Assembly (NCBI RefSeq): GCF_949287625.1
Contig: NZ_CASEGO010000095.1
Location: forward strand, 1-16,225
Origin: an uncultured Brachyspira sp.
GTDB lineage: Bacteria; Spirochaetota; Brachyspiria; Brachyspirales; Brachyspiraceae
Direction of reading: 5' to 3'
Length of the DNA: 16,225 nt
The notes beneath the pieces are model-generated. The model made no database searches, had not been told where the DNA came from, and saw only the letters and a program-made list of their open reading frames with translations. A program made the translations under genes and the position numbers. Shown here piece by piece: positions 7,737 through 14,673 of this stretch. Each line of letters begins with the position of its first letter. Position 1 is the first letter of the stretch.

Positions 7737-8804
7737 TTATCTTAAAGGGGCTTCTGATATACTTACCTTTATATCATCTAATTTATTAGCTTCAGTATTT
7801 TTTAAGTGAAGTGCCTTTCTTATATATTCGGCAACTGCCTCATTGTTTTCTACTTTTGAGCCTATTATTATTTCTTTTATATAATTAGTATTTTCATTAA
7901 AAAGTTTTATATAATCAATATAAAGTTTTTTATTATCATTGTCAATTAATATTTCATCAGACTTATAATCATTTGTTACAAGCATTCTAAGTTCCTGTTC
8001 TTCAAAGAATGCTTCATGCTTTATTATGTATTTTATGTTTTCAAATAAATAGCTGTATAATTGATTTTTAATATTTTTATAAATTTCATTATTTTTTGGG
8101 TCTTCTATTTGTTTTTTAATTTCTCTTGTATAATGAAATATTTTTGAAAATGCATATTTAATAATGTCTTCTTTTTTATCATCTTCTTTTAACTCTGCTT
8201 TATAATCATCATTATTCAAATCATCTAAATCAATAATATTACTTGCATATTTAGATTTTTCTTTATTATAAACAAGCTGATTTTCTTTTTCATTATAATA
8301 AAGCACCCAGTATAGATTTCTTTTATTTTCTTGGAATTTTTCTTTATTAATTTCTTCATTCATTGAAATTTTATTATTTTCTATTTTTAACTTAAATTCA
8401 TAATAATAAGGCGAAGTATATGAATTGTTAAAATATTTATTATCTAAAACCAAACATACGCCTGTAGCTTCTTTATTTTCTTTTTTCCCGTATAGTCTAA
8501 ACATTGTGAGCGAGTCTTTATTCCTTGAATATGATGTCTGAAGAGTTAAAGCTTTTTCATCATTTTCTATTTGTATATCTATATTATTTTTATTTAAAAT
8601 ACTTTCTAAAATTTTACCTTCTTTATGGTCATTGGCAGTTGTGATATTATTTATTCTTATATTTCCGCTTTCTTTTGTATTTTCTTTAACATTTAACAAT
8701 AAAGTGAGAATATACAAAGAAGTGTAATGTGATATTTCTATATTATTATTTTCTTCTTCAGTATCAAAAGTTAAAAGTTTAAGTAAAAAATATTCGTATA
8801 GCAA
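7737..8804 (-). CDS. DUF2971-like domain, detached C-terminal half of a TPR gene
   Basis: Resembles DUF2971 proteins: ISHYTSLYIL near the start, then an N-D-H-x-E element (TTANDHKEG), YSRNKDSLTMFRLYG followed by ATGVCLVLD (compare SFSxxxDSLxMWxxYG and KGVxxxF in the family), and an E-x-E-L-R-M strand (EEQELRMLV). No catalytic activity is established for this domain to my knowledge. The frame stays open upstream for 53 more codons, to the TAA at 8966-8964 that ends the TPR gene, and there is no in-frame ATG before the middle of the domain (SLTMF). The only early start is a TTG at 8804 without a convincing ribosome site. It is therefore most likely the C-terminal part of one TPR-DUF2971 gene, and probably poorly translated or not translated at all. 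Confidence 0.6.
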   Translation of the reverse strand: MLYEYFLLKLLTFDTEEENNNIEISHYTSLYILTLLLNVKENTKESGNIRINNITTANDHKEGKILESILNKNNIDIQIENDEKALTLQTSYSRNKDSLTMFRLYGKKENKEATGVCLVLDNKYFNNSYTSPYYYEFKLKIENNKISMNEEINKEKFQENKRNLYWVLYYNEKENQLVYNKEKSKYASNIIDLDDLNNDDYKAELKEDDKKEDIIKYAFSKIFHYTREIKKQIEDPKNNEIYKNIKNQLYSYLFENIKYIIKHEAFFEEQELRMLVTNDYKSDEILIDNDNKKLYIDYIKLFNENTNYIKEIIIGSKVENNEAVAEYIRKALHLKNTEANKLDDIKVSISEAPLR

Positions 8805-8963
8805 AAGATATTTGATATTTTCTTTAAGCTCATCATCAAAATTTTTACTCTCTTCAAAACGAGAAATTAAATTTGTTATTGGTTCATTATACCATAATTC
8901 ATTATTTTTTATATCAACTATAAATTTAAATAACTTTTCAATATTAGTATATTCTTCAAATAA

Positions 8964-9908
8964 TTATAATATTTTTATTATATATATATTATTATCTTGA
9001 TTAATTTTAAAAAAACTTCTTAAATCTTCTATAGCGTTTTCATTTTTTAAATATACTTTACAAATGCTTTTCAGAAAGTATGCATATTTGTTGTTATTAT
9101 TTAATTTTATAACTTTATTGTAATATTCTATGGCACTATTATATTTTTTTAAATCATATTGACATCCTGCCATTAAATAATAAGCATGTTCATTTTTAGG
9201 ATTTAATTCAATCACTTTATTAATATATATTATTGCATCTTCATATTTTTTTAAAATTACTTTTGAATATGCTATGTTATAATAAGCTCCTTCTTCTTTA
9301 GGATTTAATTCAATCACTTTATTAAAATATTCTATGGCTTCAATATAATTTTCTAATTCTATTTTTATAAGTCCTATATTATAATAAGCTCCTTCTTCTT
9401 TTGGGCTTAATTCAATCACTTTATTAAAATATTTTATAGCCTCATCATAATTTTTTAATTCAAATTGACATCTTCCTATATTAAAATATGCATCTTCATA
9501 AGTTGGGTTTAATTCTATTGCTTTATTTAAATTTATAATAGCTTCTTCATATTTTTCAATATCAAATAAGATAATACTTTTTTCAAAATATGTTCTATCT
9601 ATATTTGGATTTAATTTTATTGAAATATCAAAATCTTTTAATGCTTCTTCGTACATTTTTAAATATGATTTTGAAAGTCCTCTATTAAAATATGCTTTTT
9701 CATAATTTGGATTTATTTCTATAAGTTTATTTAAAATTTCTATAGAAGTATTATAATCTTTTAAGTCAAAATAGCAGTTTGTTTTTAGAGAATATGCTTC
9801 TTCATCTTTATTATCTTTTTCAATGGCTTCATCGCATAGCTTTATTGCTTCTTCATAATTTTTTTCTTCTATTAATTTTTGTATTTTTTCTTTTGATTCT
9901 TCAGTCAT
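8964..9908 (-). CDS. Tetratricopeptide repeat protein (N-terminal part of split gene)
   Basis: 314 residues starting MTEESKEKIQKLI, with eight or nine canonical 34-residue TPRs (pattern NYEEAIKLCDEAIEKDNKDEEAY and variants). It should be a cytoplasmic adaptor. Several repeats are nearly identical in DNA: a 23-bp block recurs at 9199, 9301, 9403 and, less perfectly, 9505, exactly 102 bp apart, so unit number can change by slippage or recombination. The ATG at 9908 has GGA six bases upstream; the upstream region is duplicated at 10322-10392. The protein ends abruptly in an Ile/Asn-rich tail (NNIYIIKIL), and the frame continues past its stop into the DUF2971-like domain, so it is probably a truncated product. 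Confidence 0.8.
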   Translation of the reverse strand: MTEESKEKIQKLIEEKNYEEAIKLCDEAIEKDNKDEEAYSLKTNCYFDLKDYNTSIEILNKLIEINPNYEKAYFNRGLSKSYLKMYEEALKDFDISIKLNPNIDRTYFEKSIILFDIEKYEEAIINLNKAIELNPTYEDAYFNIGRCQFELKNYDEAIKYFNKVIELSPKEEGAYYNIGLIKIELENYIEAIEYFNKVIELNPKEEGAYYNIAYSKVILKKYEDAIIYINKVIELNPKNEHAYYLMAGCQYDLKKYNSAIEYYNKVIKLNNNNKYAYFLKSICKVYLKNENAIEDLRSFFKINQDNNIYIIKIL

Positions 9909-9945
9909 AAATAATCCAAAATATTTTAAGTTTTACATCTATTTT

Positions 9946-9976
9946 ATTATAAAGCATTATAAAAATATTAAAACAA
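9946..9976 (-). promoter_or_regulatory. Putative promoter of the TPR gene
   Basis: On the minus strand TTGTTT (9976-9971) and TATAAT (9951-9946) are 19 bp apart. Both boxes and the spacing are preserved in the duplicated copy upstream of the 14-codon ORF (10390-10360), which supports their use. The spacer is longer than ideal. Confidence 0.4.
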
Positions 9977-10021
9977 TAATAAGGAAAGTATATGAATTAT
10001 TAAAATATTTATTATCCAAAA
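9975..10021 (-). pseudogene. Internal fragment of a DUF2971-family gene
   Basis: These 47 bases align with 8404-8451, inside the DUF2971-like gene, with a few substitutions and one single-base gap. On the minus strand they read LDNKYFNNSYT, as in the intact copy. The fragment lies directly upstream of the TPR gene's promoter, joined to unrelated DNA, and is a relic of a second family member. Confidence 0.75.
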
Positions 10022-10031
10022 ATTTTATATA

Positions 10032-10280
10032 TTACATTACACTATTTATAATATCTTTTAATTCATTAAAATCAATAATTACATTAGGATAATTACTATC
10101 TAAAACAAAATAAACCAATTCAATATTCTCTTTTTCAAAATTAAAATATAGCTCAACTTGATTAAAAATCATTTCTTTTTTTGTTTTTGACTCTATATTC
10201 GATAGAATTTTTTCTCTAAGTTTTAAAGAGCTATGTATATCGTCTTTAAATGCATCAATAGTTTTATTCATTTTTTTCAT
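10032..10280 (-). CDS. Small hypothetical protein, 82 residues
   Basis: I do not recognise this protein. It is a soluble, charged 82-residue ORF with a helical basic N-terminal half (MKKMNKTIDAFKDDIHSSL) and a C-terminal half that looks like strand-helix (ELVYFVLDSNYPNVIIDF). It has no signal peptide or cysteines. Its ATG overlaps the TGA of a 14-codon ORF in an ATGA arrangement, and that ORF carries the promoter and first codons of a TPR gene. It may thus be expressed by translational coupling from a captured promoter, or it may be a fortuitous ORF. Downstream lies the DUF2971 fragment. Confidence 0.4.
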   Translation of the reverse strand: MKKMNKTIDAFKDDIHSSLKLREKILSNIESKTKKEMIFNQVELYFNFEKENIELVYFVLDSNYPNVIIDFNELKDIINSVM

Positions 10281-10321
10281 AATATTATTTTTTGTATTTT
10301 TGCTTTTAGTTCTTCAGTCAT
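10277..10321 (-). pseudogene. Truncated 5' end of a TPR gene (14 codons)
   Basis: Reads MTEELKAKIQKIIL then TGA, clearly the start of the TPR gene at 9908 (MTEESKEKIQKLI) before it diverges. The upstream 70 bases are also duplicated. It is either the stump of a deleted paralogue or, since its stop overlaps the next ATG, a leader peptide for the 82-residue ORF. Confidence 0.7.
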
Positions 10322-10392
10322 AAATAATCCAAAATATTTTAAGTTTGAAATCTACTTTAATTATAAAGCATTATGAAAATATTAAAACAATA
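10310..10392 (-). repeat. Duplicate of TPR promoter and start codon (pairs with 9897-9978)
   Basis: About 83 bp that match 9897-9978 in the same orientation, offset 413-414 bp, with only a handful of differences. The block runs from the fourth codon of each ORF through the -10 and -35 boxes and stops where 9979 onward enters the DUF2971 fragment. It records a tandem arrangement of two TPR-DUF2971 genes, one now almost wholly lost. Confidence 0.85.
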
Positions 10393-10472
10393 TATAATTG
10401 TATTACTGATGTTTAAAAAATTACTGTATAAATAAAATATTATCTTTAATAGAAATTTCTATTAAAAGTAGC

Positions 10473-10501
10473 TTGAAATTCTTAAAAAATATTAATATAA
10501 T
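10473..10501 (+). promoter_or_regulatory. purA promoter
   Basis: TTGAAA (10473-10478) and TATAAT (10496-10501) are separated by exactly 17 bp. Transcription would start near 10508, giving a leader of about 60 bases before purA. No purine riboswitch-like structure is evident in that leader. Confidence 0.75.
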
Positions 10502-10570
10502 AGCAATCGTGTGTTTTTTATAAGTTTTTTAAATCTTATATTTTATCATAATAGAATAAGGAGTTGCAAA

Positions 10571-11854
10571 ATGGCTTCAGTAATTATAGTAGGCACTCAA
10601 TGGGGTGATGAGGGTAAGGGTAAAATAGTGGATTATCTTGCCGAAAACTGCGAATATGTTGTTCGTTCTCAGGGAGGAAGTAATGCAGGTCATACCGTTG
10701 TAGTTGATAATGTGAAATATAAATTAAGACTTTTACCTTCTGGTATACTTTATAACGATAAAGTTTGCGTTATAGGAAACGGAGTTGTTATAGAGCCTAA
10801 GGTTTTTTTAAGCGAAATAGATGCTCTTGCAGAGAAGAAAGTTAATATATCCAATCTTAAAATTTCTAATAGGGCTCATGTGTTAATGCCTTATCATAAA
10901 CTTCTTGATGAGCTTCAGGAAGAGGATCTCGGAGAAAATAAACTAGGAACTACTAAAAATGGTATAGGTCCTTGCTATATGGATAAATCCAGCCGTTTGG
11001 GTATAAGAATAGTTGATTTGATGAATAAAGAAGTTTTTGCTAAAAAATTAAAGTTTAATCTTGAGCTAAAAAATAAACTCCTTAAAAAAGTTTATAATAA
11101 TGACGGTTTTAATTATGATGAACTTTTAAAAGAATATTTAGAATATGCTGAGAGATTAAAACCTTATGTTGCTGATACTACTACAATATTAAATAAAGCT
11201 ATTAAAGAGAAAAAAAATATATTATTTGAAGGAGCTCAGGCTACTATGCTTGACTTAGATCATGGTACTTATCCTTTTGTAACATCATCTTATCCAGCTG
11301 CAGGAGGAGCCTGCACTGGTTCTGGAGTAGGTCCTAGAAAGATTGATAATGTTATAGGAGTAGTTAAGGCTTATTCTACAAGGGTTGGAGAAGGACCTTT
11401 CCCATCAGAGCTTCATGATGATATAGGTCAGGCTATAAGAGATAAAGGCGGGGAGTACGGTACTGTTACTGGAAGACCAAGAAGATGCGGCTGGCTTGAT
11501 GCCTGCGTTGTAAAATATGCATCTTATGTGAACGGACTTGATTCTATTGCTGTAACTAGACTTGATATATTAGATGATTTGGATAAATTAAAAATATGCG
11601 TTGCCTACAAATATAATGGCGAGATATTGGAAGGGTATCCTGCTGATTTGGATATACTTTCAAAAGCAGAACCTGTATACGAAGAGTTTGAAGGCTGGAA
11701 AACTAGCACTAGAGAAATTAGAGAATATGATAAGCTCCCAGAAAATGCTAAAAAGTATTTAAAAAGATTAAGCGAAGTAATAGAAACTGATATTTCTATA
11801 GTATCTGTCGGAGCAAGCAGAGAAGAGACTATAATAGTTAAGAAGATTTTTTGA
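10571..11854 (+). CDS. purA: Adenylosuccinate synthetase
   Basis: 427 residues, the usual PurA length. It joins IMP and aspartate using GTP to make adenylosuccinate, the first committed step to AMP. Residues 12-18 are GDEGKGK with the catalytic D13, and H41 lies in GSNAGHT. TTKNGIGPCY, FEGAQATMLDLDHGTYP, TRVGEGPFPSEL and GRPRRCGWLD cover the IMP and GTP sites, and TRLDILDDL is the guanine-recognition segment. ATG 10571 is chosen because AGGAG lies eight bases upstream and family alignment begins there; in-frame codons back to 10511 are leader. It is a single-gene transcript with its own promoter and a strong terminator, and looks complete. It marks the return to core genome. Confidence 0.97.
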   Translation: MASVIIVGTQWGDEGKGKIVDYLAENCEYVVRSQGGSNAGHTVVVDNVKYKLRLLPSGILYNDKVCVIGNGVVIEPKVFLSEIDALAEKKVNISNLKISNRAHVLMPYHKLLDELQEEDLGENKLGTTKNGIGPCYMDKSSRLGIRIVDLMNKEVFAKKLKFNLELKNKLLKKVYNNDGFNYDELLKEYLEYAERLKPYVADTTTILNKAIKEKKNILFEGAQATMLDLDHGTYPFVTSSYPAAGGACTGSGVGPRKIDNVIGVVKAYSTRVGEGPFPSELHDDIGQAIRDKGGEYGTVTGRPRRCGWLDACVVKYASYVNGLDSIAVTRLDILDDLDKLKICVAYKYNGEILEGYPADLDILSKAEPVYEEFEGWKTSTREIREYDKLPENAKKYLKRLSEVIETDISIVSVGASREETIIVKKIF

Positions 11855-11882
11855 TACTAATTATTTATAATATATAAATATT

Positions 11883-11926
11883 AAAAAGCCTGTGTTTATT
11901 TTTTATAAATGCGGGCTTTTTTGTAT
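11883..11926 (+). terminator. Rho-independent terminator of purA
   Basis: AAAAAGCC beginning at 11883 pairs with GGCTTTTT ending near 11921; the stem extends inward through G-T and A-T pairs to a T-rich loop (about 11899-11904) and is followed by a T run. It begins 28 bases after the stop codon. Confidence 0.85.
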
Positions 11927-11928
11927 AT

Positions 11929-11973
11929 ATTAGGTTAAAGTAAATATTTTTTACTTATTTTTGATAACCTAAT
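11929..11973. repeat. Nested inverted repeat between purA and the next gene
   Basis: Outer arms attaggtta (11929-11937) and taacctaat (11965-11973) enclose inner arms aagtaaa (11938-11944) and tttactt (11950-11956). There are five bases in the loop and an eight-base bulge on one side. It lies past the purA terminator and about 90 bp upstream of the next promoter, so it could be an operator pair rather than a transcript structure. Confidence 0.5.
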
Positions 11974-12065
11974 GTATAATTATAATCTAATGTAGTAAAT
12001 GTATCATAATAATATAAAAATATGATATTTTAAGTAAATTTTTTGTAAAATTATAGTAAAATATA

Positions 12066-12093
12066 TTGACAAAATCTGCTTTTAGGCTATACT
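12066..12093 (+). promoter_or_regulatory. Promoter of the PepSY-like protein gene
   Basis: A perfect TTGACA at 12066-12071 and TATACT at 12088-12093 are 16 bp apart. A TATAAT at 12094-12099 is too far (22 bp) to pair with this -35. The leader would be about 50 bases and carries AAAAGGAG before the ATG. Confidence 0.7.
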
Positions 12094-12152
12094 TATAATT
12101 GTAAAGATAATTTACAAGAACATATGAAAACAAATTAAAAGGAGATTTTACT

Positions 12153-12584
12153 ATGACTAAAAAATTATTTGCTTTATTAATAACTTTGACTATTATTTCT
12201 ACTTCAAGTGCTTTTGCTGATTGGATAGTTCCAGCTTCTTCACTTCCTCAAAACGCTAGAAGCTTTATACAAAGAGTTTATCCTGATGCACAAATATGGA
12301 AAGCAGAGAGAGATGACGGAAAATTTGAAGTAAAATTATCAAACGGTTCTAAAATAGACTTTTTGTATAATGGAGAATGGAATAGTATAGACGGTAAATA
12401 TAATACAGTTCCTTTTAGTGTTTTACCTCAAACTGTAGCAAACACTATAAAAAATACTTATCCTAATGCTGTAATAATAGAGGCAGAAAAAGAATGGGGT
12501 AATTACAAAGTAAAATTAAATAACTTTATGGAATTATTTATAACTTCTGACGGACAGTTAATGGGACAGAAATTTGACGACTAA
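12153..12584 (+). CDS. Secreted protein with two PepSY-like (DUF2874) domains
   Basis: 143 residues with a clear signal peptide: a basic start (MTKKLF), a hydrophobic core, and a likely signal peptidase I site after AFA (residue 22). The mature part contains two related PepSY-like domains. The first runs from LPQNARSFIQRVYPDA through DGKFEVKLSNG, and the second from LPQTVANTIKNTYPNA through WGNYKVKLNN. Each has the L-P-x-x-x-x-x-I-x-x-x-Y-P pattern and a beta-strand-rich tail. Such proteins are periplasmic or surface-exposed and small; no enzymatic role is known. GGAG lies eight bases before the ATG. It has its own promoter and terminator and is therefore monocistronic. Confidence 0.85.
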   Translation: MTKKLFALLITLTIISTSSAFADWIVPASSLPQNARSFIQRVYPDAQIWKAERDDGKFEVKLSNGSKIDFLYNGEWNSIDGKYNTVPFSVLPQTVANTIKNTYPNAVIIEAEKEWGNYKVKLNNFMELFITSDGQLMGQKFDD

Positions 12585-12610
12585 TTGTATATATATATTT
12601 TATTAATTAA

Positions 12611-12641
12611 AGAGAGGGTTTTTTAATAGCCCTCTTTTTTT
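12611..12641 (+). terminator. Rho-independent terminator of the PepSY-like gene
   Basis: AGAGGG (12613-12618) pairs with CCCTCT (12630-12635) around an AT-rich loop, followed by a run of T, 27 bases after the stop codon. Confidence 0.85.
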
Positions 12642-12719
12642 ATAAAAATTAAGCGGCAAAAAAGTTATTTTTAAAATACGTATTAAATGTATGCTAATAC
12701 CCAAAAAATTGGCTAAAAA

Positions 12720-12816
12720 TGCAGTTCTTTCACCGAAGGTGTACAGCGTATGGTTCTTTTATACCAATAAAAGAGCTGGGGGTGCGGCACGACTGTGTGC
12801 TTCGCAGCAAAGCCCT
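12720..12816 (-). repeat. GC-rich dispersed repeat, copy 2
   Basis: Inverted relative to copy 1 at 172-262. The core 12779-12815 is 36/37 identical to 175-211. Beyond the core the copies diverge but keep the same order of elements, including a hairpin CACC-TTC-GGTG (12741-12731 on the minus strand) that matches CGCC-TGC-GGCG of copy 1 with a compensated base pair. Confidence 0.65.
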
Positions 12817-12845
12817 TCAAATATTTTAAATTAAAAAATTAATTT

Positions 12846-12874
12846 TTGACAAATTGTAATAGTTTAGGTATATA
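12846..12874 (+). promoter_or_regulatory. Orphan promoter-like site
   Basis: TTGACA (12846-12851), 17 bp, TATATA (12869-12874). No plus-strand gene follows before 15911; a transcript would run through the 12891-12960 repeat and antisense into the acyl-CoA synthetase 3' end. Confidence 0.4.
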
Positions 12875-12890
12875 TATAAGATTTTATTCT

Positions 12891-12960
12891 ACGTGCATTG
12901 AATATTATCATAAAATTAAAAAAGCTTGGAGTTAGAATAAATTTTAAAACTTTAATCCGC
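12891..12960 (+). repeat. Partial copy of the degenerate intergenic repeat family
   Basis: Shares the order acgtgcattgaat, ttatcataaaattaaaaaa, gcttgg and gttagaataaattttaaa with the copies at 15461-15595 and 15727-15855. It is shorter and lacks the GGGTGGG block. Divergence is high, so the boundaries are approximate. Confidence 0.5.
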
Positions 12961-12984
12961 ACCCTTTATGGTTTCATATAATAG

Positions 12985-14634
12985 TTATTTGTATAGAAAT
13001 CTCTTTATTTTCTTGGTAGGATTTTTAATAAACTCCTCTTCTTGAATAGTAAAACCTGATATTCTTCCAAACTCTGGAAGCATTTTATTAACTTCTATTC
13101 TATTTTTTTCTATTAGCTTATTAATATCTTCATCGCTTAAACTCTCAGCCTTAACTCTTTCATTATCCAAATATATAAGAGCATGAAGTTTGTTATCTCT
13201 TTGTACAACTAAAGATTCTGCAATATAAGGCATAGTATTTAATTTACTTTCAATCTCTTCAGGATAAATATTTTGTCCGCTTGCTCCAAGAAGCATGTTT
13301 TTACTTCTTCCTCTTATAAATATCCTGTTATTCTCTCCAAGCACTCCCAAATCTCCAGTTCTAAGCCAGCCGTCTTTTGAAAGTACATCAGCAGTAGCTT
13401 TATAGTTTTTATAATATCCCTGCATAACATTCTCACCTCTTACCATTATCTCTCCTACTTCTCCTTCTTTTTCGGCATCGATTTTTACTTCAAGTGTATC
13501 AATTATGCATCCGCAGCTTCTAGCCACATGCTTATTCCAAGGTCCGTAGCTTATTAAAGGTCCGCATTCAGTCATTCCGTATCCTACTGTAAATTTAAAA
13601 CCTATATCCATAAGAAACTTTTCAACATCAGCATTCAAGGCACTTCCTCCTATGATAAGCTCATAAAAATTGCCTCCAAAAGCCTCAGTTAAATTATTCC
13701 TTATTTTTGATTTTAATAAAGATGATAATATAGGAAGTTTTAAAAGTTTTGATATTAAAGGTTTTTCTATAGTAGGAAGTATTTTTTTTATATATATTTT
13801 TTCTATAATAAGAGGAACCATAAGTATAAGATTTGGTTTTACTTCGCTGAATGCCTTTAATAAAATATTCGGACTAGGTATAGCATTAAGCATATATATG
13901 CAAGCTCCCTTAGAAAAAGGAAATAAAAAGTCAAATAAACAGCCAAATACATGAGCAAGAGGAAGAAAAGAAAGTATATGATCATTTGCCTTTACTGGCA
14001 TATTGGCTATGGCAAATCTTATATTAGCTGAAAGAGAATTATGATTGAGCATAACACCTTTGCTAAATCCAGTAGTACCAGAAGTGTAAATTATAGTAGC
14101 TAAAGTATCATTTTCGAATATTGTAAGATTAAAAGTATCTTTACTTAAATCATTTATCTCTATATCATTAAAAATATTTTCTTTTTTATTATTTTTAGTA
14201 TCTTCATCTTCTTCTTTTTGAACAAAAGTATCAAAGTTTTCCAAATAAAAAGCCTTGTTCAGTAAGGATAATGTATTGCTGTCAATGGCTTCTATTATAC
14301 GTTTGTCTGCAAAAATGAATTTAGAACCTGAATCTTTTATAATTGAAGCAATATCTTCTTTTGAGAAATCCACTAATATAGGCACAACAACTGCCCCATA
14401 ACTTACTATTGAAATATATGTTAAAGCCCAGTTAACAGAATTAGCCCCGCATAAAGCTATCTTCTCTCCTTTATGAATATCCAGCTTTTTAAATGCTGTA
14501 TGTATTTTTAATATGTTTTTAGCAACATCCGAGTATTTTAATATATTATCTGTACCATAATCAGCTAATGCATTTATATCCCAATTTTCTTTGATAGTAT
14601 TTAGAATATAATCGCTTAATCTCTCTTTAATCAT
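12985..14634 (-). CDS. Long-chain acyl-CoA synthetase (AMP-forming)
   Basis: A 549-residue ANL-superfamily enzyme that activates fatty acids to acyl-AMP and then acyl-CoA. The P-loop-like YTSGTTGFSKGV is at 183-194, GYGMTE at 351-356, GWLRTGDLG at 422-430, the hinge region GRSKNML at 442-448 and YPEEIE at 457-462. NPTKKIKR near the C-terminus supplies the catalytic lysine (K542 by position). All core motifs are present and the length is close to bacterial FadD-like enzymes. Substrate chain length cannot be read. AGGAG lies seven bases before the ATG. It follows the hemolysin III-like gene by 39 bases on the same strand, and the two are probably co-transcribed from the promoter at 15369-15397. 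Confidence 0.9.
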   Translation of the reverse strand: MIKERLSDYILNTIKENWDINALADYGTDNILKYSDVAKNILKIHTAFKKLDIHKGEKIALCGANSVNWALTYISIVSYGAVVVPILVDFSKEDIASIIKDSGSKFIFADKRIIEAIDSNTLSLLNKAFYLENFDTFVQKEEDEDTKNNKKENIFNDIEINDLSKDTFNLTIFENDTLATIIYTSGTTGFSKGVMLNHNSLSANIRFAIANMPVKANDHILSFLPLAHVFGCLFDFLFPFSKGACIYMLNAIPSPNILLKAFSEVKPNLILMVPLIIEKIYIKKILPTIEKPLISKLLKLPILSSLLKSKIRNNLTEAFGGNFYELIIGGSALNADVEKFLMDIGFKFTVGYGMTECGPLISYGPWNKHVARSCGCIIDTLEVKIDAEKEGEVGEIMVRGENVMQGYYKNYKATADVLSKDGWLRTGDLGVLGENNRIFIRGRSKNMLLGASGQNIYPEEIESKLNTMPYIAESLVVQRDNKLHALIYLDNERVKAESLSDEDINKLIEKNRIEVNKMLPEFGRISGFTIQEEEFIKNPTKKIKRFLYK

Positions 14635-14673
14635 GTTTTTCTCCTAGTATTTATAATATATATTATAGTAATT

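Larger units (their letters stand above)
7737..9908 (-). pseudogene. TPR-DUF2971 gene interrupted by one in-frame TAA
   Basis: The TPR reading frame (9908 to 8967) and the DUF2971-like frame (8963 to 7740) are the same frame, separated only by the TAA at 8966-8964. Across the stop the coding pattern continues without a gap (NNIYIIKIL, stop, LFEEYTNIEKLF). The whole would encode about 723 residues: eight or nine TPRs, a helical linker, then the DUF2971-like domain. The simplest explanation is a nonsense mutation in a single ancestral gene. Programmed readthrough or a deliberately split gene are less likely alternatives. Confidence 0.7.
12642..12984. other. Repeat-rich gap without a gene
   Basis: The gap contains the second GC-rich repeat (about 12720-12816, with related sequence possibly extending left to about 12650), a near-consensus plus-strand promoter (12846-12874) with no gene after it, and a partial copy (about 12891-12960) of the intergenic repeat family seen at 15461-15855. 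I see no supported protein or RNA gene. Confidence 0.6.

Noticed and set aside
10511..10570. N-terminal extension of PurA from a GTG at 10511
   Set aside because: Family alignment and the AGGAG before 10571 support the shorter protein; 10511 is almost at the predicted transcription start.
13670..13954. Plus-strand open frame inside the acyl-CoA synthetase, and similar opposite-frame ORFs at 4182-4487, 1069-1260, 1452-1634 and 8812-9000
   Set aside because: They overlap well-supported genes in other frames and lack ribosome sites or recognisable domains.
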